Shown here: positions 7,121-13,566 of the stretch, one piece after another | How positions within the stretch are numbered: the first letter of the stretch is position 1 | How the letters are laid out: the number at the start of each line of letters is the position of its first letter | Origin: JAZKFP01 sp040386355 | GTDB taxonomy: Bacteria > Pseudomonadota > Gammaproteobacteria > Pseudomonadales > UBA6940 | NCBI GenBank assembly: GCA_040386355.1 | Contig: JAZKFP010000141.1 | Location: 1-20,749, forward strand | DNA length: 20,749 nt | Direction of reading: 5' to 3' | Notes under the pieces: model-generated | Database searches by the model: none | Seen by the model: only the letters and a program-made list of their open reading frames with translations | Told to the model about the DNA's origin: nothing | Program-made: the position numbers and the translations under genes

Positions 7121-7150
7121 TTGGCTGTAAGGACTCCACATTACAGCCAA
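7121..7150. repeat. 10-bp perfect inverted repeat before the serine recombinase
   Basis: TTGGCTGTAA (7121-7130) and TTACAGCCAA (7141-7150) are separated by 10 bases. No T tract follows on either strand, so it is not a simple terminator. Its place between the 46-aa ORF and the recombinase start suggests an operator or an RNA hairpin controlling recombinase expression. Confidence 0.55.
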
Positions 7151-7181
7151 CCTTCATTCACGAAATTTAGAAAGTTACGTT

Positions 7182-7322
7182 TTACACCGGCTTAGTCTCA
7201 TCCGGCAGTTCTTGCATTAATTCGGACAGAATCGACATTATTAACTCAATCTCACCCTCGACTAACACGTCGTTTTTCAGTGACTGCTTAACAAAAATCT
7301 TAACACTTGTTTGTTTGTCCAA
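7182..7322 (-). CDS. Possible 46-aa protein upstream of the serine recombinase
   Basis: The frame runs from TTG at 7322 to TAA at 7182-7184. The product begins MDKQTSVKIF and has an acidic, amphipathic C-terminal half. A strong AGGAGGT lies 10 bases before TTG. The ATG closer to this site opens a frame that stops after nine codons, so TTG is the only useful start. It sits between the 68-aa ORF and the recombinase on the same strand, and its C-terminal half loosely resembles that of the 68-aa protein. No family recognised; existence is plausible but unproven. Confidence 0.45.
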   Translation of the reverse strand: MDKQTSVKIFVKQSLKNDVLVEGEIELIMSILSELMQELPDETKPV

Positions 7323-7350
7323 CCATCATGGCACCTCCTCTCGTGCTTGT

Positions 7351-7557
7351 CTATTCCCGCCCATGCGTTTCCATCACATGAAATTCGGCTATTACCTTAA
7401 CCAACTCACCTTCAAAACCACTATGGCCGAATTCATTTAAAAACAATTTCCTGAACGCCTGATATTGGGATTGCGGTAATGCAGCTTCCGCAATCAACAA
7501 TATTTTTGATTTACGCGCATTCAATAAATCTAAAACGATCTGGGTGGCGTTCATCAT
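7351..7557 (-). CDS. Small protein, first of the recombinase operon (68 aa)
   Basis: The start is one of two adjacent ATG codons (7557 or 7554). The protein is mostly helical, with a hydrophobic N-terminal third but no clear membrane segment, and no family I recognise. It is divergent from the HTH regulator gene at 7733 and is followed by the 46-aa ORF and the serine recombinase, probably as one transcription unit. Small proteins here may act as recombination directionality factors; that is inference only. Confidence 0.55.
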   Translation of the reverse strand: MMNATQIVLDLLNARKSKILLIAEAALPQSQYQAFRKLFLNEFGHSGFEGELVKVIAEFHVMETHGRE

Positions 7558-7640
7558 GACAAGCGCGCCTTAATGTGCTTCATATTGCACTGATCAGAAT
7601 TCTTCACTTACGTTTTCACCCAAAAAAGTTTACAAAATTG

Positions 7641-7686
7641 TTGATATCAAAAATTTATGATGCTATCATCGTATCAATGATATCAA
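7641..7686 (+). promoter_or_regulatory. Promoter with palindromic operators for the HTH regulator
   Basis: A sigma70-like promoter TTGATA (7641-7646), 17-base spacer, TATCAT (7664-7669) precedes the regulator. A perfect 10-bp palindrome TTGATATCAA (7641-7650) covers the -35 box. A near copy, ATGATATCAA (7677-7686), covers the likely start of transcription, and the GATG/CATC arms at 7659-7670 surround the -10 box. The layout fits autorepression by the HTH protein and could also control the divergent recombinase unit. Confidence 0.6.
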
Positions 7687-7732
7687 ATGAAATCAAATTT
7701 ATTTAATGCAATAATTTTGAAGGGTACTAGTT

Positions 7733-8410
7733 ATGAATGAAATTGACATTGAGCTGGTAAAAGCGCTCATCAATCTGTCACCTAAAACGACCAGAGAAGT
7801 TGCAGACTTAATTGAAATGAAGCAGCCAAACATGATGTCTGCGTTAGCTGGAACAAGACCATTACCTAAAAACAAAGTAGCGCCACTACTAGAACTGTTA
7901 GGAATACCAAACGGTGAACCTTCATTTACTAAGGTGCATTTTTGGGTGGCTGGCGTAGATTTATCACCACTGCAATATGCAATAAGTAAATTCTTTCCTG
8001 TCGGAGCTCTAATAGGAGGTCTATGGCGCCAGGGTGGTGGAATATGGGATATGACTCGTGCGCTTGATCAGCAGATATTTGTGATTTATGACGAACGTTG
8101 CCGAGTGGTAGTGAAAAGAACGGGATTAGGCACTTTCATGCCAACGGCAAAGCCTATTGGACCAGAAAATATCCATGGATTGAAATGGCGCGGTAAAAAA
8201 ATTGGTGCTGAAACAATGATATCAATACCAGCAGAAAAATATCAGCAGTGGTCACATGGTGATGATATCAACTTGGAGGATTTACTTAAAGTCCTTGGTG
8301 CAGACTCAGGTATAGGTTGGCGGGAAGTAGTGCAGATGATGATCGACTTGGGCATTACACCATCGGGCGCCATGGGCATCATTCAGAGTTGGCGTGAAGC
8401 TCAGCAATAA
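7733..8410 (+). CDS. HTH transcriptional regulator with uncharacterised C-terminal domain
   Basis: This 225-aa protein starts at ATG after GAAGGG. Residues 10-55 form a Cro/C1-like helix-turn-helix: TTREVADLI, then an MKQPNMMSALAG recognition-helix region. The rest (60-225) is a conserved-looking globular region I cannot assign, with glycine-rich and WxxG stretches and a helical end. The palindromes in its promoter fit autoregulation. It lies divergent from the recombinase operon and 84 bases before the KfrA-like gene. It probably controls the module as a phage-type repressor would. Confidence 0.75.
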   Translation: MNEIDIELVKALINLSPKTTREVADLIEMKQPNMMSALAGTRPLPKNKVAPLLELLGIPNGEPSFTKVHFWVAGVDLSPLQYAISKFFPVGALIGGLWRQGGGIWDMTRALDQQIFVIYDERCRVVVKRTGLGTFMPTAKPIGPENIHGLKWRGKKIGAETMISIPAEKYQQWSHGDDINLEDLLKVLGADSGIGWREVVQMMIDLGITPSGAMGIIQSWREAQQ

Positions 8411-8463
8411 ATAACAAAAGATAACAAACCAATGATAACTAAAGATAACAGTAATTAGATAAC
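8411..8463 (+). repeat. Phased ATAAC repeat array before the KfrA-like gene
   Basis: ATAAC starts at 8411, 8421, 8435, 8445 and 8459, with spacings 10, 14, 10, 14. The array is therefore a 24-bp unit holding two ATAAC boxes, present twice, plus a fifth box. Four of the five are GATAAC. It occupies the gap between the HTH stop and the KfrA-like ribosome site. It is probably a direct-repeat operator or an iteron-like site bound by the KfrA-like or HTH protein. Confidence 0.7.
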
Positions 8464-8494
8464 TACTTTATAAACAACCAAAAGGCAGGTAAAT

Positions 8495-9151
8495 ATGGGA
8501 AGAGTAGCCATTGTAGAATTTTACGATGTTGCCATCAGTGCAAATAAAATGCTGGCAGCAGGCAAAAAGCCTACCGCTAGATTAGTGCTTGATGATCTTG
8601 GCAGTGGCAGTATGTCAACGATTCAAACGCATTTTAAACAATGGCAAGCAGATCATGCACTGCATCTCCCAAACGCCAACTTTGAAATCCTAAGTCCAGA
8701 TATCACGCGCGCGATTAATCTCACTATCGCGACTCTAGTAAGTGAAGCAACTGACGCACTCAGTGAAACCCTCGCCGAAGAAAATGCCACCTGCAAGCAA
8801 ATTCAAAAAGAATATGCAAAACTGTTAGAAGAGTATGAAACACAAGCTGCAATCCTCGCAGAAATGGAAAGCCAATATGCCAACCTTACAGGCCGTGCAG
8901 AACTCCTTGAATCTGAGAATAAACGCGCAGCAACAGAAATATCCAGTGAACGTAAATCCGTTGAATCAGCTAGAACTGAGTTGGCCATCGTCAAGTACAA
9001 AATTGAGCATTTGTCACAACTCGAAGCTGAAGTAGAAATGCTGCGTAGCGAATTGAAACTAGCGAATGATCAGGCCGCTGAATTTAGCAAGGCAGCTGCT
9101 GTAGCTGAAGCTAAATTAGGTGTTGCAATGCAGCATGGAGGAAAAGCATGA
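8495..9151 (+). CDS. KfrA-like DNA-binding coiled-coil protein
   Basis: This 218-aa protein has a KfrA_N-type DNA-binding head (about 1-110; TARLVLDDLGSGSMSTIQTH is the typical helix-turn-helix block) and a long alpha-helical coiled coil (about 85-210) rich in Glu, Ala and Leu. KfrA proteins are plasmid-encoded autoregulators that bind repeats upstream of their own gene. Here the ATAAC array lies immediately upstream, matching that model. Its last codon overlaps the start of a 26-codon ORF (ATGA). The tyrosine recombinase gene follows, so KfrA-like protein and recombinase probably act together. It may be the remnant of a plasmid or a recombination accessory factor. Confidence 0.85.
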   Translation: MGRVAIVEFYDVAISANKMLAAGKKPTARLVLDDLGSGSMSTIQTHFKQWQADHALHLPNANFEILSPDITRAINLTIATLVSEATDALSETLAEENATCKQIQKEYAKLLEEYETQAAILAEMESQYANLTGRAELLESENKRAATEISSERKSVESARTELAIVKYKIEHLSQLEAEVEMLRSELKLANDQAAEFSKAAAVAEAKLGVAMQHGGKA

Positions 9152-9228
9152 GAAGGTTTTGCACTGCCCGTTATTTAGAGGTTGAAGATGATTTATTCGT
9201 GAGAATAAATCAGCAAAATACGAAATAA
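9148..9228 (+). CDS. 26-codon ORF translationally overlapping the KfrA-like gene
   Basis: The ATG at 9148 overlaps the upstream stop (ATGA) and follows GGAGG at 9137-9142. The product is 26 aa, starts MRRFCTARYLEV and ends at TAA 9226-9228. Most of it is built from the nested inverted repeat at 9167-9232, so it may be a leader peptide or an incidental frame. Confidence 0.35.
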   Translation: MRRFCTARYLEVEDDLFVRINQQNTK

Positions 9229-9232
9229 CGGG
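9167..9232 (+). repeat. Nested double hairpin between KfrA-like and recombinase genes
   Basis: The outer arms CCCGTTATTT (9167-9176) and AAATAACGGG (9223-9232) pair perfectly. Inside, TGATTTATTC (9189-9198) and GAATAAATCA (9203-9212) pair perfectly around GTGA, a GNRA-type tetraloop if transcribed. The two 10-bp stems are separated by 12 and 10 unpaired bases. It could be a recombination site, a folded DNA substrate or a regulatory RNA element for the downstream recombinase. It is not an integron attC, because core consensus sites are lacking. Confidence 0.7.
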
Positions 9233-9306
9233 GGGATTTTAGATGAATTTGGGTGCGAGAGCAGCCGAATAAAGAAAAAATACCGCAACGAACGCAGGGA
9301 GGCGCA

Positions 9307-10215
9307 ATGAACGAAGTGAATGAAGAAGCAGTAATTTGGGCAAAAAAGCGATTAAAAGTAAAGTTGGCAACTAAAACTTCACATGATTATGCACTTAAAT
9401 ATGTGAAAATGCGTGATAGTAACTGTATCCCAGGTACAGCTGAAAACCCTAGAACAAGGCTTGTTGAGCGAGCTGCAGCAAGACGGTGTTTAGCAGCACT
9501 TATTATGTTAGCACATCAAAATAATGATCAAGCTCGCGTTTCTGAGCTTTATGCATCGGTACTAGAAATACAGGCAGTTGCGGATGCTAACGAACTTGCA
9601 TATTCCGAGGGAAGATGGCTAGGGAAAAAACATTTTCGTAATAGTAAAAAAGCTGGAATTCAAAAACTTCCAAATGACTGGAAAGATAAGATATGTTCGA
9701 TTATGAGTAAACATCGCTATCTTAAATGTGTTCAAATACTCGCTTGCATTGGTTGCAGACCATCTGAAATTGAAAAAGGTGTAATGGTGCATCGTAAATC
9801 TGATGGTATTTATTTTGAAATTATCGGAGCTAAAGTTGATAAGGTTAGAGGTCAGGTTTGGCGACAAATTGTTTTGCCTTTAAATCATCTGATAGCATCA
9901 AAAATTCCTGATGGTAAGTATTCTGGCGATAAAAAATCTATTTCTGAAACTATTACAAGAATGGCTTTAAAACTTGGTTTCGAAGGAATATCTGCCTATT
10001 CATTTCGACATCAATTTGCAAGCGATCTTAAAGCGACAGGTGTAAATAAAACAAACATTGCAATGGCGCTTGGTCATCAGACTGAAGTGACTCAACAAAC
10101 TTATGGAAACTCTGGCGCTGGACGCAAAATTAGTATGAAAGTAATTGCCGAAAAAAAACCAAGAGAAGTTCAGATTAAATCAAAAACTAATCTTTATAAA
10201 GTGAGTAAAATTTAA
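9307..10215 (+). CDS. Atypical tyrosine recombinase (integrase-domain protein)
   Basis: I place the start at ATG 9307, preceded by AGGGAGG, giving 302 aa; a GTG at 9253 would add 18 residues but lacks such a site. The N-terminal half (1-110) is a SAM-like DNA-binding region. The catalytic half shows Arg151 (CIGCRPSE), a Lys in the GAKVDK segment, Arg234 and His235 (YSFRH), Gly-His257 (ALGH) and nucleophile Tyr266 (QQTYG). The HxxR histidine is replaced by Tyr231. It does not resemble the tRNA-His integrase. Lying just after a nested hairpin and a KfrA-like gene, it probably acts on local inverted-repeat DNA. Confidence 0.85.
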   Translation: MNEVNEEAVIWAKKRLKVKLATKTSHDYALKYVKMRDSNCIPGTAENPRTRLVERAAARRCLAALIMLAHQNNDQARVSELYASVLEIQAVADANELAYSEGRWLGKKHFRNSKKAGIQKLPNDWKDKICSIMSKHRYLKCVQILACIGCRPSEIEKGVMVHRKSDGIYFEIIGAKVDKVRGQVWRQIVLPLNHLIASKIPDGKYSGDKKSISETITRMALKLGFEGISAYSFRHQFASDLKATGVNKTNIAMALGHQTEVTQQTYGNSGAGRKISMKVIAEKKPREVQIKSKTNLYKVSKI

Positions 10216-10223
10216 AACAAGTA

Positions 10224-10276
10224 ATCTAACGGATTAGAAATTTTGAGGGAATAAAATATTTTTCTTACCGTTAGAT
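10224..10276. repeat. Inverted repeat between convergent recombinase and ATPase genes
   Basis: ATCTAACGG (10224-10232) and CCGTTAGAT (10268-10276) are perfect 9-bp inverted copies 35 bases apart. A smaller inverted repeat (TCTAA, CGGA, TTAGA) overlaps the left arm. The loop is too long for an efficient terminator, so this may be a recombinase site or module boundary. Confidence 0.5.
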
Positions 10277-10293
10277 CATTTAGGCGGAATTGC

Positions 10294-11871
10294 TTAAATA
10301 AATCCTATTTTCCTTTCTTCAACTTTTTTAATAACATCAATATCTTGCTTTAACAGCTTATCTCTGCCAGCTAAGGCCGCTCTCCCCAATGCTATTTCAA
10401 GTGCTAAGCGCATCTTTCGAGGCGTCAGCGATGCTAACAAACAAGTAACATCATGAGAAAGTTCGTTTGTAAACCTAGCCTTAATCGATGCTGAATCATT
10501 TAGCAGTAGCTGGTAAATTCTGTTTGCGACTTGCAGTGATTGATTAATATTAGGTTGAGGTATCTCAAAAACTTTTGCTCTTGAAAGTATAGGTTGTGGG
10601 ATAGACTGTTCATAATTTGCAGTCAATATCCAAGTGATTTTACTTGCATTTAAACAAATGTCAGGGAGCGATTCATCGTGAAATGAAGCTGCACTTCCAG
10701 ATTCAAGTAGGCTGTACAAGCCATTGAGAGGGTTGTACCTATTATCGCTGCCTGCTTTATCAATTTCATCCACAACAATTACAGGATTACCACATTCGCC
10801 ACTAGTGAGAACATCAAATACTATACCAGGCTTACTGTTACTCCAAAAATCTGCACTACCAACCAAGCCAGCACCCGCCTGTTGATTCTCCATTCGGATC
10901 ACGCGAAATGGAACATCCATACCCCTAGCTAATGCCTCTGCAAACATCGTTTTGCCCACGCCTGGTGGGCCTAGCATAAGCATGACCGGAATCCTGAGAA
11001 CTTCATCTTTGTCAGATAATGCATTGAACCCTCTCAACATATCGATAACTTGAATGAAATTTGGAAAGTCCGCCTGTAGTTGATTTAAAAATAAGGTCCC
11101 TTTATCAGGCATTGGTTTCAATATTCTTTCGCCACCAGCTTTAATTAGTTTACTTATGATAGTTTTGATTTTGGAAATATCGTCTCTATCCTTATATCGA
11201 GTATTCAGTTCAGACGACAATTTACGAAGAGCAGTTATGTCATAAAGTTGAATTTTGATAGGCTGCAATTCTAAAATCAGATCTTCTGGTATCGAAACTT
11301 GGTTTAAATCATCCACCCTGGGATATATTTCAGTTTTTTGGGCAATTTTAGTATCTGTGTTGTTCGTCTCTTTATCAATCAGAGTCTGATCCACTTTGTT
11401 AACTTCACTTACATTAGCAGTTGATTGATCGGAATCAGATTCAACATTACTGTCGTCATCTGCATCTGTATCTTCATGATCATCACATTTTTGTAAATTA
11501 CTTCTACGATTCCCAAATTGGCCTAAATCAACGACTTCTTTACCACAAATATAACAAACCTGATTACAGTTGATTTGGACCTCGTTCAATAACGTTTTAA
11601 TTGCTGTAGAGCGTGCTTCACTGTCAAAATCAGCATTTAGTTGTAAAAAAATGCGTAACCTTGACTCCCTTACAGATGCAAAAAAATATTCAACCACTTC
11701 TGCAGCGTTATTAGGGCATAATACTGCCTCAATTTCTTGACAGGTATTGTGCACGAGCCCAATCCAGCCTGAAGGTATCATCAGCGGGCGTTGGCCTACC
11801 CATGGGAATTGTTTTCTTAAAACTTGTTCGGTGCGAGGTGTAGGTATTAACGTAAATTTGGTATCACGCAT
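10294..11871 (-). CDS. AAA+ ATPase with N-terminal zinc-binding-like region
   Basis: This 525-aa protein carries a Lon-like AAA+ module (about 290-470): Walker A GPPGVGKT (301-308), Walker B VIVVDEID (364-371), sensor-1 ILTANY (415-420), and probable arginine finger Arg431 in ILSRAKVFEI. No Lon protease domain follows. The N-terminal region (30-135) ends in C106xxC109...C129xxH132, a likely zinc site. An acidic Asp/Ser-rich linker (130-180) joins it to a helical segment. ATG is supported by AGGAG. It overlaps the OB-HD gene by 25 bases, so the two are co-expressed. It probably remodels a protein or nucleic-acid partner; its substrate is unknown. Confidence 0.85.
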   Translation of the reverse strand: MRDTKFTLIPTPRTEQVLRKQFPWVGQRPLMIPSGWIGLVHNTCQEIEAVLCPNNAAEVVEYFFASVRESRLRIFLQLNADFDSEARSTAIKTLLNEVQINCNQVCYICGKEVVDLGQFGNRRSNLQKCDDHEDTDADDDSNVESDSDQSTANVSEVNKVDQTLIDKETNNTDTKIAQKTEIYPRVDDLNQVSIPEDLILELQPIKIQLYDITALRKLSSELNTRYKDRDDISKIKTIISKLIKAGGERILKPMPDKGTLFLNQLQADFPNFIQVIDMLRGFNALSDKDEVLRIPVMLMLGPPGVGKTMFAEALARGMDVPFRVIRMENQQAGAGLVGSADFWSNSKPGIVFDVLTSGECGNPVIVVDEIDKAGSDNRYNPLNGLYSLLESGSAASFHDESLPDICLNASKITWILTANYEQSIPQPILSRAKVFEIPQPNINQSLQVANRIYQLLLNDSASIKARFTNELSHDVTCLLASLTPRKMRLALEIALGRAALAGRDKLLKQDIDVIKKVEERKIGFI

Positions 11872-12848
11872 AACCTGCTCCTTTCATTATTTAATACTTC
11901 ATCGGAAGGTCTCCAAAAATATTTCTTACCGTCCCATGCAAGACCTTTGGTTTTATTGCTGGCTTTAAATATTTGCTTATCGTAAAACCTCGCCACACTT
12001 AACCTATCAGCATATTGAACCTTAGTTGCTAATGTGGAGTTCGATTCAAAGCCGTATTTGGCACCAGCAGATGCGCACGTCCATATGTGCCTTAATGTCA
12101 GTGCTGCATCTGACCAAGCTTGATCAAGTTCTTTCAATGCATTAGCGCAAATCTCTAGCGTTAGGCTGTCATGCCCAACCATTTTGCCGATGGTTGTTGA
12201 TTTGAGGTTGTTGCCTAGCGTTCTCACCTTGCCTATGTCATGCAGCAAAGCCGCGACTGATGCAATATCTCTTAAACCTTCATTGGCGTAATCTAATCCA
12301 TAGGTAATTTCCGCCGCTTCAACACTATGTGATAGTAATCCGCCAATTTGGTTATGATGGAATTTTGAGCTTGCGGGTACTTGTAAAAATGAAAAAGCGA
12401 TTTCATCATCAGAAAATAGGGTGTCTACGAATCGTCCTAAAGATGGAGACTCGATTCCCTTTCTTACATTAATCAGTCTATCCAGCCATATTGAGTCCGC
12501 ACACAGTATTCTGGGCAAATTTTGCAAAACATTAATATTTTCCATGCCTACAAACGGTTCTATCTCTAAAATTTGCACCGTACTTGTTGTATGTTCAACA
12601 TATCCTTTAACCTGAACAAGCTGATAAAGCTTGGTTGGTAACCAGTTAAGCAGTGAAGATTCACATTGACCTACTTGAAAAGCAGTTGCGTCATGCAAAT
12701 CAATATTTAAGATTTTGCTGGTATTTAATTTTGAATTAGTATTTATTTCGCCTATGCGATAAATGCCACTAAAAACTTGCTTAGTAGGTAATTTATTCAG
12801 CTGCGCCACTGATGTTAAATTTATCGTTCTTGGTTTATGCAAAGGCAT
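11847..12848 (-). CDS. OB-fold plus HD-domain phosphohydrolase (YhaM or TraI_2-like)
   Basis: The N-terminal part of this 333-aa protein (about 20-105) has the strand pattern of an OB fold. The HD domain spans 155-295: KFHH (162-165), GGLLSHSVE with His174, ALLHDIGK with His203-Asp204, GHD with His226, and a final Asp281 in YADRLS. OB plus HD is the arrangement of YhaM 3'-5' exoribonucleases. The VPAS..FHH..GGLL.HS block also resembles the TraI_2 domain of MobH relaxases, so the substrate (RNA, single-stranded DNA or nucleotide) is open. AAGGAGGT five bases before ATG predicts strong translation. It overlaps both neighbours (14 and 25 bases), so the three genes form one operon. Confidence 0.8.
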   Translation of the reverse strand: MPLHKPRTINLTSVAQLNKLPTKQVFSGIYRIGEINTNSKLNTSKILNIDLHDATAFQVGQCESSLLNWLPTKLYQLVQVKGYVEHTTSTVQILEIEPFVGMENINVLQNLPRILCADSIWLDRLINVRKGIESPSLGRFVDTLFSDDEIAFSFLQVPASSKFHHNQIGGLLSHSVEAAEITYGLDYANEGLRDIASVAALLHDIGKVRTLGNNLKSTTIGKMVGHDSLTLEICANALKELDQAWSDAALTLRHIWTCASAGAKYGFESNSTLATKVQYADRLSVARFYDKQIFKASNKTKGLAWDGKKYFWRPSDEVLNNERSRLCVIPNLR

Positions 12849-13200
12849 ATAGCACCTCCTTAGTAGATACTTCTGAATAATTTGAGTTATTACAAGCGTT
12901 ACCAGAAACGAGGATTGTGCTAAATTGCACGTTGTCGACTACGCTGCTTAATACTCTGTTTAATACACTTAATTGATGTGTCGTTAGGATAGTAGAAACT
13001 CTTGAATGTATTTGGGTTAGTGCTTTGGCGAGACGTGCCCAGATGATAGATTCGTTCCATTTGCGGTTGTGGTCGACATTTGGTTTAGTAAAGCGAGGGA
13101 AGACCTGATGTCGAACTCGTTCTCTGCGATAGAGTCCGTGTTTATCAGTTGATCTTGCTGTTTTACGTCTAAATTGGTGATTTAATAATTTTTCGTGCAT
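12835..13200 (-). CDS. Unknown basic protein leading the HD-AAA operon (121 aa)
   Basis: ATG at 13200 is preceded by AGGAG six bases upstream. The first 50 residues are rich in Arg, Lys and His (MHEKLLNHQFRRKTARSTDK), suggesting nucleic-acid contact. The rest is mostly helical and polar. There are no membrane segments and no family I recognise. It overlaps the OB-HD gene by 14 bases and is transcribed from the strong promoter at 13239-13267. Its conserved placement with the HD and AAA+ genes would be the best test of a shared role. Confidence 0.65.
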   Translation of the reverse strand: MHEKLLNHQFRRKTARSTDKHGLYRRERVRHQVFPRFTKPNVDHNRKWNESIIWARLAKALTQIHSRVSTILTTHQLSVLNRVLSSVVDNVQFSTILVSGNACNNSNYSEVSTKEVLYAFA

Positions 13201-13215
13201 ATGATTCTCCTGTTA

Positions 13216-13232
13216 TGTCTAATGTGTAGACA
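13216..13232. promoter_or_regulatory. Operator-like inverted repeat 1
   Basis: TGTCTA and TAGACA are separated by five bases. The site covers the expected transcription start of the leftward operon. It matches the repeat at 13267-13283 in arm sequence and spacer length, so both are probably bound by one dimeric protein, most likely the ribbon-helix-helix protein encoded at 13341. Confidence 0.7.
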
Positions 13233-13238
13233 AGATAC

Positions 13239-13267
13239 ATAATAGCTACATGAGCGTGCATAGTCAA
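13239..13267 (-). promoter_or_regulatory. Strong sigma70-type promoter of the HD-AAA operon
   Basis: On the minus strand TTGACT (plus-strand 13262-13267), a 17-base spacer and TATTAT (plus-strand 13239-13244) make a near-consensus promoter. It lies 39 bases before the ATG at 13200 and is bracketed by the two operator-like repeats, so it is probably strong but tightly repressed. Confidence 0.75.
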
Positions 13268-13283
13268 GTCTATTTTGTAGACA
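13267..13283. promoter_or_regulatory. Operator-like inverted repeat 2
   Basis: AGTCTA and TAGACA are separated by five bases (five of six arm pairs match). The site touches the upstream edge of the leftward -35 box and lies 58 bases before the ribbon-helix-helix gene. Its centre is 51 bases from that of repeat 1, close to five helical turns, so both sites would face the same side of the DNA. Confidence 0.7.
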
Positions 13284-13340
13284 TGTATTAAAATATTCAT
13301 GATTGTTGTAAACTTGCTATGAATTAAAACTGGAGTAGGT

Positions 13341-13523
13341 ATGGCTGAAAATACATTATCAAATGCGAATGAGCGCATTCAAGTGAACGTGCGCGTTGAT
13401 GGCGATTTAATTAAACTGCTAGATGAGAAACGTATCGAGTTGTTAGCTAAACTTGGTTCTATTCCCTCTCGGTCAGAGGTTGTGAGAATTGCCTTGGAAG
13501 AGTATCTAGTCAGTAAAAAATGA
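13341..13523 (+). CDS. Ribbon-helix-helix (CopG/Arc-type) transcriptional regulator
   Basis: This 60-aa protein starts at ATG after GGAG. The pattern is classic ribbon-helix-helix: beta strand RIQVNVRVDGDLIKLLDEK (13-31), a linker, then a SRSEVVRIALEEYL helix (43-56). Such proteins bind as dimers of dimers to short inverted repeats. It lies between two divergent units, HD-AAA on the left and hsdMS on the right, beside two matching 17-bp inverted repeats. It probably represses the HD-AAA operon and itself. It could be an antitoxin-like protein, but no toxin gene is adjacent. Confidence 0.85.
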   Translation: MAENTLSNANERIQVNVRVDGDLIKLLDEKRIELLAKLGSIPSRSEVVRIALEEYLVSKK

Positions 13524-13566
13524 GAATTTTTTACGCGGCTAAATTAAAAATACAGTAGGTTTTTAA

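Noticed and set aside
8411..8463. CRISPR array
   Set aside because: The units are only 24 bp with 5-base conserved boxes; there are no long repeats, no spacers of uniform length and no cas genes.
9167..9232. Integron attC site
   Set aside because: The arms do not carry the GTTRRRY and RYYYAAC core sites, and no integron integrase signature or cassette array is present.
9253..9306. GTG start extending the second tyrosine recombinase by 18 residues
   Set aside because: No ribosome site precedes it, while ATG at 9307 has AGGGAGG just upstream.
13169..13378. Leftward 69-aa frame across the RHH promoter region
   Set aside because: It overlaps the promoter, the operators and the RHH start, and has no ribosome site or family features.
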